From JAZIHH01 sp036678685 (GTDB lineage: Bacteria > Bacillota > UBA4882 > UBA10575), in the NCBI GenBank assembly GCA_036678685.1, contig JAZIHH010000027.1, forward strand, positions 186,001 to 250,000: a stretch of 64,000 nt of DNA, written 5' to 3'. Under the pieces are notes generated by a model, which saw only the letters and a program-made list of their open reading frames with translations, did no database searches and was not told the origin of the DNA. Position 1 is the stretch's first letter. Each line of letters starts with the position of its first letter. The position numbers were made by a program, and so were the translations under genes. Positions 54,701-64,000 of the stretch are shown in pieces.

Positions 54701-57700
54701 CGCCCTCCGTACGAGGGCGTGGATTGAAACCGGCGGGCAAGATGGCAATTATCCGAGCAAATAAAGGTCGCCCTCCGTACGAGGGCGTGGATTGAAACCC
54801 TTGCCTTGTATCGTGCGCTCCTCGAATCTTCTGTCGCCCTCCGTACGAGGGCGTGGATTGAAACGGACAATGTTTGTCACTGTGAACCGCCAGGCAGGTC
54901 GCCCTCCGTACGAGGGCGTGGATTGAAACTATGCATCCTGAGTACATCACCATCCACTCTACGTCGCCCTCCGTACGAGGGCGTGGATTGAAACGACAGA
55001 TCCACAAACTATTTTTGTGGGGAAACCCTCGTCGCCCTCCGTACGAGGGCGTGGATTGAAACACTTTAGGATAACCTCTTTCATCGCAAATGTAACGCGT
55101 CGCCCTCCGTACGAGGGCGTGGATTGAAACATTCCGATTGTTCATTTCAAGAATGAACCAGAGGGTCGCCCTCCGTACGAGGGCGTGGATTGAAACTGTC
55201 CCTCTAGGGATTTCTATTTTTAGAGTCGGGTCGCCCTCCGTACGAGGGCGTGGATTGAAACCATTTACCAACAAGTTTGCATAATCTCCTACGCCGTCGC
55301 CCTCCGTACGAGGGCGTGGATTGAAACGTAAGCTACTTTTAGTATTGGCTGCATTATAATCGGTCGCCCTCCGTACGAGGGCGTGGATTGAAACCGGGAT
55401 AAGGAAGCTGTTCAGCCGGGTAAATAAGCGTCGCCCTCCGTACGAGGGCGTGGATTGAAACTCGGCAAGGCTGCTGTGGATATTGCCAAAGCAAAGTCGC
55501 CCTCCGTACGAGGGCGTGGATTGAAACGCCGGAAATGATTGCCTGAACGGAGGAGATTTCCCGTCGCCCTCCGTACGAGGGCGTGGATTGAAACCACTTT
55601 AACGGCAGCTCTAGGCGCTCCCTGATAAGTCGCCCTCCGTACGAGGGCGTGGATTGAAACTCCAGGTGATATTGTTACAATCCAGAAACGCACCGTCGCC
55701 CTCCGTACGAGGGCGTGGATTGAAACCAGCTTTGCCAACAATAATTCCATGTCTACAACCGGTCGCCCTCCGTACGAGGGCGTGGATTGAAACAACCCTC
55801 GGCAACGGTCGGCAACGCCTCGGCAACAGTCGCCCTCCGTACGAGGGCGTGGATTGAAACTACATGGACGAGCTCCGTATCTGGGATCACGCTCGGTCGC
55901 CCTCCGTACGAGGGCGTGGATTGAAACCAATACAGATTTGTACCTCTCCCATCCCGGAGATCGTCGCCCTCCGTACGAGGGCGTGGATTGAAACGAATAA
56001 ACAATCAAAGAAGCTTTTTGTTGCTAAAGTCGCCCTCCGTACGAGGGCGTGGATTGAAACCGGAAGATTATGCTTTGTATAGACTTGGAGTTTGGGTCGC
56101 CCTCCGTACGAGGGCGTGGATTGAAACAATCGAACTGGCGGGAGTATGCCCGGCTAGTGGTTGTCGCCCTCCGTACGAGGGCGTGGATTGAAACCTTTGA
56201 GCCATTTCATCACCTCCTTTTATCTCTTGTCGCCCTCCGTACGAGGGCGTGGATTGAAACAGCCAGTAATAGAAGGTAATCCACTTGAGGGATTGCGTCG
56301 CCCTCCGTACGAGGGCGTGGATTGAAACGCGGTCTCCAGAGGGAGATCGCGCATATCCCCAGGTCGCCCTCCGTACGAGGGCGTGGATTGAAACGTAGGT
56401 TGACTCATAAGCCCATCGATTGCCTTCTGGTCGCCCTCCGTACGAGGGCGTGGATTGAAACGGGCCCATGGAGGTTTGAAGTTAGCGGCTGACGAGGGTC
56501 GCCCTCCGTACGAGGGCGTGGATTGAAACAACAACCAATCATGACCAATACCCGGACGCCGTGAGTCGCCCTCCGTACGAGGGCGTGGATTGAAACTCGA
56601 GCGAGCGGGCGAATGTCTCACAGGAAAGTGGTCGCCCTCCGTACGAGGGCGTGGATTGAAACCAACAATTCATCGGTTGTACAATCGCTTTTACTCCGTC
56701 GCCCTCCGTACGAGGGCGTGGATTGAAACCTTATCCCGGAAGTCTTCAATCCCACTTGGTCAAGTCGCCCTCCGTACGAGGGCGTGGATTGAAACTATTA
56801 TAATTGGACTTGCTTGTGTGAGGGCAGACGTCGCCCTCCGTACGAGGGCGTGGATTGAAACTCCATCATGCATAACCGGCGCTTGGTCACCCAGAGGTCG
56901 CCCTCCGTACGAGGGCGTGGATTGAAACTGATGTAATATTCGGTCTTAAGGTAATCGTCTTGGTCGCCCTCCGTACGAGGGCGTGGATTGAAACATTAAA
57001 ACGGTTGCTGAAGCGTGGCAGAAACTAAAGTCGCCCTCCGTACGAGGGCGTGGATTGAAACTCCGACGGGCGGCTATAAAGATATGGAAGTTAAGGGTCG
57101 CCCTCCGTACGAGGGCGTGGATTGAAACAAATCTAATTTTAGCCGTCTCGACGCTGCCCTCGGTCGCCCTCCGTACGAGGGCGTGGATTGAAACTGAGCT
57201 TTGCGAGCATGTTTCTATCTATGCGACCGGTCGCCCTCCGTACGAGGGCGTGGATTGAAACCTATATTGAAGATGTTACCCTGGTTAGCAAAAATGTCGC
57301 CCTCCGTACGAGGGCGTGGATTGAAACAAATTAAAAGTGGTACAGATGGATTTGCAGAAGGGTCGCCCTCCGTACGAGGGCGTGGATTGAAACGGTTACC
57401 TTTGATAGTCCGTAGTCTTCAGGGTTTGCGCGTCGCCCTCCGTACGAGGGCGTGGATTGAAACTTTAATGGTTGCAAGGAACCATAGTTCCCCAGTAGGT
57501 CGCCCTCCGTACGAGGGCGTGGATTGAAACCATTGCTCAAAAAGATTGTTTTAAAGAATTGGGAGGTCGCCCTCCGTACGAGGGCGTGGATTGAAACGTT
57601 AGATAAAACCTCCATGAATGCTTATTGCCCGTCGCCCTCCGTACGAGGGCGTGGATTGAAACCCTGACGACGTTCAGCCTTTAAGGCATCTTGGCTGTCG

Positions 57701-60700
57701 CCCTCCGTACGAGGGCGTGGATTGAAACTTCAAAAAAATTCCCGGCTCAAAGCCGGGTTACTAGTCGCCCTCCGTACGAGGGCGTGGATTGAAACTAGGA
57801 AGGCTACTGCGGAGGCGGCTGTAAGGGTTGTCGCCCTCCGTACGAGGGCGTGGATTGAAACTAATTAAACCCACCCAACTTCCACAGGTTCTTAAGTCGC
57901 CCTCCGTACGAGGGCGTGGATTGAAACTGGAGCAAGTACGCCTACAGGAGCGGTAGCAAGTGTCGCCCTCCGTACGAGGGCGTGGATTGAAACTTATGTA
58001 TTTAACATGAGTTAGATGAACTCTAAGTCGCCCTCCGTACGAGGGCGTGGATTGAAACCACAAATGCTATAAATCGCTTCCTTAGAGTGGGGTGTCGCCC
58101 TCCGTACGAGGGCGTGGATTGAAACGCTCAACTGCAATATTGCGATCGCGGATGAGATACGTCGCCCTCCGTACGAGGGCGTGGATTGAAACTTCCTTAA
58201 CCATTTATGCTTACCTTTAGTTTTATGTCGCCCTCCGTACGAGGGCGTGGATTGAAACCCGTGGCTGTTGAACACGTCAATCCGCCACTGCTCCGTCGCC
58301 CTCCGTACGAGGGCGTGGATTGAAACACCATAGAACTGAAGTAACCCCCGCGCCCGACGTCGCCCTCCGTACGAGGGCGTGGATTGAAACCTGCGTCTGC
58401 GTCCATTACTGTGTCGATAAGTGGCGTCGCCCTCCGTACGAGGGCGTGGATTGAAACAGATCTGCCACGCGTCTTTGCATAGCAGTATTTGCGTCGCCCT
58501 CCGTACGAGGGCGTGGATTGAAACAATGATGTTCAGATTGCTAAATTAAAGGCAGACGTCGCCCTCCGTACGAGGGCGTGGATTGAAACAGTTGTCGCAG
58601 ATGTCTGCTGTACCGGAGTTATCGTCGCCCTCCGTACGAGGGCGTGGATTGAAACCTCGAAGTGGAGGCGGTAGATGTTGAGCGCTACAGGTCGCCCTCC
58701 GTACGAGGGCGTGGATTGAAACAAGTGGATACTCTGCTATATCGATGAGGTTATCCGTCGCCCTCCGTACGAGGGCGTGGATTGAAACAGCGGTTGGCCA
58801 ATCCACCGACCCTTTGATTGTCGGTCGCCCTCCGTACGAGGGCGTGGATTGAAACAATTTCATCTTCGCTTTTTGACCCGGTCGCGTCCGTCGCCCTCCG
58901 TACGAGGGCGTGGATTGAAACCAATGCTCCCTGGAAACGTATCATAAAAGTTTTGTCGCCCTCCGTACGAGGGCGTGGATTGAAACTGTCCAATTCGGTG
59001 GCATCTATCCTCAGCCTGCTGTCGCCCTCCGTACGAGGGCGTGGATTGAAACAGCGGTTGGCCAATCCACCGACCCTTTGATTGTCGGTCGCCCTCCGTA
59101 CGAGGGCGTGGATTGAAACATTATAGAGTGCCCTGGTCTCCGGCTCGAGCTGAAGTCGCCCTCCGTACGAGGGCGTGGATTGAAACAATTTCATCTTCGC
59201 TTTTTGACCCGGTCGCGTCCGTCGCCCTCCGTACGAGGGCGTGGATTGAAACCAATGCTCCCTGGAAACGTATCATAAAAGTTTTGTCGCCCTCCGTACG
59301 AGGGCGTGGATTGAAACTGTCCAATTCGGTGGCATCTATCCTCAGCCTGCTGTCGCCCTCCGTACGAGGGCGTGGATTGAAACGCTTAGGTCGGCATGAC
59401 TCAGGTCGGCGCCAAACGTCGCCCTCCGTACGAGGGCGTGGATTGAAACCGTTCTTGGCTAATCCTTCCCCCAAATAAAATCATGTCGCCCTCCGTACGA
59501 GGGCGTGGATTGAAACCTGAAATCCGCGCTGCTTTGCAAAAAGCAATTAAGTCGCCCTCCGTACGAGGGCGTGGATTGAAACTGAAAAAAATGCTCACTC
59601 CGGGGGAATATGCAGATGTCGCCCTCCGTACGAGGGCGTGGATTGAAACGTACTGATAACAGTTTTAAGATCATTGCCCCGAATGTCGCCCTCCGTACGA
59701 GGGCGTGGATTGAAACCATCTTGATCTGGATTGCGGCAATAACAAACGCGTCGCCCTCCGTACGAGGGCGTGGATTGAAACAATATATGTTCCACGTTTC
59801 AAGAACGGTAAATGGGTCGCCCTCCGTACGAGGGCGTGGATTGAAACATGACTCACTGGTAATGGATGTAGACCCGAATGAAGTCGCCCTCCGTACGAGG
59901 GCGTGGATTGAAACTGCAGCTGGTTCGTCTAGGCCAGTACCATCAACACGTCGCCCTCCGTACGAGGGCGTGGATTGAAACTTAGAGGAGGGACGATCAT
60001 GTTCGGACGCAAATCCGTCGCCCTCCGTACGAGGGCGTGGATTGAAACCCGCAATTTTATGGAGATTATTACAAAAACAATGGTCGCCCTCCGTACGAGG
60101 GCGTGGATTGAAACCGTGGGATTGATACCATCAGAGAAATCCGAAAACGTCGCCCTCCGTACGAGGGCGTGGATTGAAACCTCGTCACGGTCGGGATGGT
60201 TGTCACACGTTACGTCGCCCTCCGTACGAGGGCGTGGATTGAAACTGTATACCTCGTGCCACCTCTCGCGTCACGTTCTGTCGCCCTCCGTACGAGGGCG
60301 TGGATTGAAACTCTCGCCACGTTAGGACCTACTACCATTAATCTCAGTCGCCCTCCGTACGAGGGCGTGGATTGAAACATAATCCACCCTACTGCTGTTT
60401 AAAACATATGGCGTCGCCCTCCGTACGAGGGCGTGGATTGAAACGCAAAACCTACAGCGCAGGGAACTATTTGCTCCGGTCGCCCTCCGTACGAGGGCGT
60501 GGATTGAAACTGTTGAGTTTGTAGACTTTTTGGGTTATGTCTCCCCGTCGCCCTCCGTACGAGGGCGTGGATTGAAACTTACCTTACGGGGTGGTGGTCT
60601 AAATTAATCTACGTCGCCCTCCGTACGAGGGCGTGGATTGAAACCTTCCTGGAGTTTTTGTAGAGTGAGGGAAATTTGTCGCCCTCCGTACGAGGGCGTG

Positions 60701-61570
60701 GATTGAAACACCCCGAAGCTCTCGATGATTGCTTTGACCTCCGTCGCCCTCCGTACGAGGGCGTGGATTGAAACTCTTCTAGCTTGGACACCAGCTGCTT
60801 GACCGTCTGTCGCCCTCCGTACGAGGGCGTGGATTGAAACTACCGGTCACGGGAGTGGAAGAGGACTCGTGAGGGTCGCCCTCCGTACGAGGGCGTGGAT
60901 TGAAACTATTACTGGCACAACTTCACCCGCAGCTCCTGCTCCGTCGCCCTCCGTACGAGGGCGTGGATTGAAACTGCAACAACAGATAAGTCGCCTCAGG
61001 GTAATCTTGTCGCCCTCCGTACGAGGGCGTGGATTGAAACGGCCAGGTCCTCATAGTTCTTAATGGCGCCGAGTCGTCGCCCTCCGTACGAGGGCGTGGA
61101 TTGAAACTAAAATGGTGGTATGACCGCGGTTATCCAAACGGGTCGCCCTCCGTACGAGGGCGTGGATTGAAACGATTCGCCCCGTAAAACTGGAGCAGCC
61201 CTCGCGCGTCGCCCTCCGTACGAGGGCGTGGATTGAAACGCCTGGATTGTTCCTTACGGCGGAGAAGCGCAGTGTCGCCCTCCGTACGAGGGCGTGGATT
61301 GAAACCAGTCTACCCTTGCCACATCACCACCTTCTTTGCGTCGCCCTCCGTACGAGGGCGTGGATTGAAACTAAAGAGTCGGCGACAAGGCTTGAAATCT
61401 TGGAAGTCGCCCTCCGTACGAGGGCGTGGATTGAAACTTTTCGGATCTGGGTGGGTTTGTTAGGTCGGCAGGGTCGCCCTCCGTACGAGAGCGTGGATTG
61501 AAACTCTCTGGTCAAGCGCCTGTAATGCAAAAATACAGGTCGCCCTCCGTACGAGGGCGTGGATTGAAAC
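48727..61570 (+). CRISPR. Type I-C CRISPR array, continuation after the insertion (second half of repeat 144, then 193 complete repeats)
   Basis: The array resumes with CGAGGGCGTGGATTGAAAC and runs through complete repeats from 48781 to 61539, with a mean period of 66.4 bases. Together with the left part, the hand count is 337 repeats. Repeat identity stays near perfect to the distal end; exceptions are 52838 (CGTATGAGG) and 61473 (TACGAGAGC). Duplicated spacers are frequent: two at 45514/45581, three at 49875-50040, 50540/50740, 52804/52870, 53860/54065 and a four-spacer block at 58789-59351. After the last full repeat only about 29 spacer bases remain before another insertion element. Confidence 0.99.
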
Positions 61571-61719
61571 CGGATAATATCATCAAGATCGATTGTGTTT
61601 GATAATATAAAAGTGATCCAAAAAAGGGTCAAATGATAATGAAAAAGTGATCCACCTCAATCAAACCTCCTGATAAACCGTTAAAAGAAACGGAGACCAA
61701 AACAGGAGGTTAAAAGGAG

Positions 61720-63191
61720 ATGAAGATTGAAGTGGATCAGTACCAGAATATCAGACACCTGTATATTGCGCAAGGCCTGTCAAAGCGAGAGATTGCAAGA
61801 AGGCTGCGGATCTCGCGTAATACCGTGGCCAAATATTGTGAAGGCAGGCAAGTCCCATGGGAAAGGAAGACATACCACCGGGAATCTACAGTAATCACTC
61901 CAGAAGTGAAAGAATTCATCGAAAACTGCCTCAAAGAAGACCGGGAAGCGCCTAAAAAGCAACATCATACCGCCAGGCGCATTTATGACCGGTTAGTTGC
62001 TGAAAAGGCTTTTACAGGCGCCGAATCAACAGTCCGCCGGGCAGTACGGCAGATCAAAAGCGAACTTCCCAAACAAGTATTTGTTCCGTTGAGCTTTGAA
62101 CCAGGCGAAGCCTCCCAGTTCGACTGGGGCGAAGCCACGTTTTACTTAAAAGGCGAAAAGACCAAAGCCATGTTGTTTTGTGTCAGGTTATGCTATAGCT
62201 CGGCTCCCTTTGTGGTTGCCTTTCCAGCACAGAATCAGGAATCATTTTTGGAAGGCCACGTTTTAGCCGCAGAATACTTTGGCGGTGTTACCAGGCGAAA
62301 CATCTACGACAACGTGAAAACCGCGGTTAAAGAAGGCTGGGGCCGTCATGTCGTGGCCGAGCAGGACATGTTCCGGGCCTTAAGAGCCCATTACGCCTTC
62401 CAAGCCGATTTCTGCAACCCCGGAGAAGCCCACGAGAAAGGCCTGGTCGAAAACCTGGTTGGGTATATCCGCCGTAACGTCTTTGTTCCGGTGCCGCATG
62501 TTGAGTCCTGGGATAAGTTGAACCGGCTTTTGTTGGACCATTGTCTGAAGTACTTAAACCACCAGATCCCGGGGCGATCCCAAACCGTCGGCGAAGCGCT
62601 TGCGGTTGAAAAAAGGAGTCTTTTACCGCTTCCGGCTTACCGATTTGACTATGCAAGACAAATACTGGCCCTGGTCGATTATTACGCCACGGTGAAATTC
62701 GGCCGTAACCGCTACTCGGTTCCGGTGGAACTGGCCGGCAAACAAGTAACAGTCAAGGGAACCGGCTTAACCGTAAGGGTTGAATACCGCGGTCAAGTAG
62801 TGGCAGTTCATGAGCGAAGTTACGCCAAAGACGAGATCAAATTCCAACTTGACCATTACATCCGGCTTTTAGAGCAAAGGCCGCGGGCGGTTAGAAATGC
62901 CCGCCCGGTCAAACAAGCCAACCTCCCGGCAGAGATCTTTCATTTGGCGGACCGGCTGCCCGGAGGCAATCACGATTTAGTAAAGATACTACGTTTAATC
63001 GTCGATTGTGGTGTGGAACCAGTCAGACAGGCGGTCAGGCAAGCCATTGATAACGCCAGTACAACATCGAGAGCGTCCTTTTTTACCTGCAAGCCGGCAG
63101 GCGGGAATATTTGTCCAACCCCAGAGATATTTACGTAAAACCGGTTGATCTGGCCGGGTATGACCATTTGCTCGGAGGTGAGAGCCAATGA
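61720..63191 (+). pseudogene. istA: IS21-family transposase istA, frameshifted near its 3' end
   Basis: The first 440 or so residues are a normal IstA: helix-turn-helix GLSKREIARRLRISRNTVAKY, then QFDWGEATF, NIYDNVKTAV and EKGLVENLVGYIRRN with the DDE residues. Near 63050-63060 the frame shifts: the continued frame ends at 63138 with an unrelated tail, while another frame reads YNIESVLFYL, SNPRDIYVKPVDLAGYDHLLGGE and stops at 63189-63191, overlapping the istB ATG exactly as in intact IS21 elements. A one-base insertion explains this. No slippery sequence is apparent, so programmed frameshifting is unlikely. Confidence 0.8.
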
Positions 63192-63949
63192 CCTCCACCC
63201 CGGGCCAATTGATCAAAATCTATGCCAAGCAGCTTAAACTACCAACCTTCCTGCGCTATGAGACAGCCCTGCGGCTCGTTCAGGAACAGGGTTTGGGCTA
63301 TGAAGAGTTCCTGGCTAAATTGTTAGCTCTTGAGTTGGAGCAACGCAAGGAAAACCAAGTGAAACGCCGGACTCGCGCGGCGGGATTTCCCTATCCCAAA
63401 TCCCTTGATAATTTCGATTTCAGCAACCTTCCCAAAATCGACCCTGCCGTTGTTTGGCAGCTGGCAACAGGGCAATTTGTGACCAACCGGGAAAACGTGA
63501 TTTTAGTTGGCAATCCCGGAACCGGTAAAACCCATCTGGCAATCGGGCTCGGGATGAAGCTATGTTCGTTAGGTTTCCGGGTTAAATTCTTTACCGCTGC
63601 CGGGCTGGCCATTACTCTGCACGAAGCTCAGGAACTGACCAAACTGGGGCGTTTACAGCAGCAACTGGCCAAAACCGATCTCTTAATCCTGGATGAATTA
63701 TCCTACGTATCATTCAACCAGGCTCATGCCCAATTGTTGTTTCAAGTCCTTTCCGAGAGAACGGAAAGGGGTAGTGTGCTTATCACAACAAACCTTGAAT
63801 TTTCAAAGTGGACCGATTTCTTTGGGGATCCGATGCTTACCGCGGCCTTGGTTGACCGGCTGACTTACCGGTCCCATATCCTGAACATGAATGCGGAATC
63901 TTACCGGTTGAAACAGCGCCGCATGGAAGGGGGTAAAGCCGGATCTTAA
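63188..63949 (+). CDS. istB: IS21-family helper ATPase IstB (second element)
   Basis: A 253-residue AAA+ ATPase. It has Walker A LVGNPGTGKTHLA, Walker B LLILDELSYVSF, and LITTNLEFSKWTDFFGDPMLTAALVDRLTYRSHIL near the end. The ATG follows CGGAGGTGAGAGCCA and overlaps the ancestral istA stop. Intact, and clearly diverged from the IstB at 46.4 kb. Confidence 0.95.
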   Translation: MTSTPGQLIKIYAKQLKLPTFLRYETALRLVQEQGLGYEEFLAKLLALELEQRKENQVKRRTRAAGFPYPKSLDNFDFSNLPKIDPAVVWQLATGQFVTNRENVILVGNPGTGKTHLAIGLGMKLCSLGFRVKFFTAAGLAITLHEAQELTKLGRLQQQLAKTDLLILDELSYVSFNQAHAQLLFQVLSERTERGSVLITTNLEFSKWTDFFGDPMLTAALVDRLTYRSHILNMNAESYRLKQRRMEGGKAGS

Positions 63950-63992
63950 GTGGCTCACAATCTTATCGTTAATGGATCACATTTTCAATATC

Positions 63993-64000
63993 GCGTGGAT
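63993..64000 (+). CRISPR. Fragment of an I-C repeat at the window edge
   Basis: The last eight bases, GCGTGGAT, equal bases 19-26 of the I-C repeat in the same orientation, directly after the second insertion sequence. This suggests that the array continues to the right of the window. Confidence 0.55.

Larger units (their letters stand above)
61600..63992 (+). mobile_element. Second IS21-family element at the distal end of the array
   Basis: Terminal inverted repeats are imperfect: GATAATATAAAAGTGATCCA at the left (61601-61620) and the complement of TGGATCACATTTTCAATATC at the right, 16 of 20 matching. A further copy of AAAAGTGATCCA lies at about 61641, as is usual for the multiple transposase sites of IS21. 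It encodes istA and istB on the plus strand. The flanks are a spacer on the left and mid-repeat sequence on the right, with no visible target duplication, so a deletion or recombination accompanied or followed insertion. The exact ends are uncertain by a few bases. Confidence 0.8.

Noticed and set aside
36804..61570. Dozens of open frames on both strands of the array, with recurring peptides such as RTRAWIET or FNPRPRTEGD
   Set aside because: They are translations of the CRISPR repeat in different frames. They have no ribosome binding sites of their own and vary only where spacers vary.
36804..61570. Self-targeting spacers against genes in this window
   Set aside because: No match was noticed by eye, but an exhaustive comparison was not possible; an all-spacer search against the genome would decide.
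63045..63070. Programmed frameshift in istA of the second element
   Set aside because: No slippery heptamer is visible, and the other IS21 element in this window has an unbroken istA.

Overview
The window looks like a chromosome segment of a spore-forming, probably anaerobic Bacillota. Evidence: strong AGGAGG-type ribosome binding sites throughout, frequent UUG and GUG starts, a SleB-type cortex hydrolase, class II tRNA-Leu with encoded CCA, and sigma-A-like promoters. The exact lineage cannot be read from the sequence. An ABC solute-binding protein without a lipobox and a small beta-rich exported protein leave open a diderm lineage (inference).

Region 1 (1-19,050) is ordinary housekeeping and metabolic DNA. 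It holds a B12-type radical SAM protein, a PLP aminotransferase, a SIS-domain protein, tRNA-Ile/tRNA-Ala, a small exported protein, an RmlD-like reductase, a SleB-like hydrolase, a pyruvate-kinase C-domain protein and a minus-strand tRNA-Leu/Cys/Gly operon. A branched-chain-amino-acid-type ABC transporter (livKHMGF order) follows, continuing into an Ldh-family dehydrogenase and an SDR dehydrogenase. A GntR/FCD regulator comes next; candidate TGT-N2-ACA operators lie before both the transporter and the regulator. Then come a MoaD/ThiS-like protein, an SdpI-like membrane protein and two convergent iron-sulfur proteins.

Region 2 (19,050-36,803) is an AT-richer defence island. A gene-poor stretch carries two decayed CRISPR-like repeats of a different family. 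It is followed by a WYL-domain regulator and by two large genes: a membrane-anchored protein ending in three zinc fingers, and a roughly 1,500-residue DEAD/DEAH helicase of the DUF1998 class. The helicase is cut by one in-frame TAA 81 codons before its natural end. Next is a complete type I-C operon in canonical order: cas3-cas5c-cas8c-cas7c-cas4-cas1-cas2. A roughly 50-bp block containing a TGACA/TGTCA inverted repeat and an extended -10 element occurs twice, once after the WYL gene and once before cas3. This suggests that the WYL protein controls both the two-gene module and the CRISPR-Cas operon. A scrap of a WYL-gene 3' end just before the second copy suggests the two-gene module was inserted between regulator and cas3.

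Region 3 (36,804-64,000) is one very large I-C CRISPR array. By hand count it has 337 repeats of 32 bp with spacers of about 32-37 bp. An IS21-family element (46,303-48,726) sits inside one repeat with a clean CGAGGG target duplication. At 61,600 a second, unrelated IS21-family element follows; its istA is frameshifted, and the last eight bases of the window are again repeat sequence, so the array probably continues beyond the window. The spacers include tandem and block duplications, families of near-identical spacers, several that encode pentapeptide-repeat (ADLSN-type) protein sequence and several that span a ribosome binding site plus start codon.

All family assignments rest on reading motifs in the translated sequence; no database search was run.
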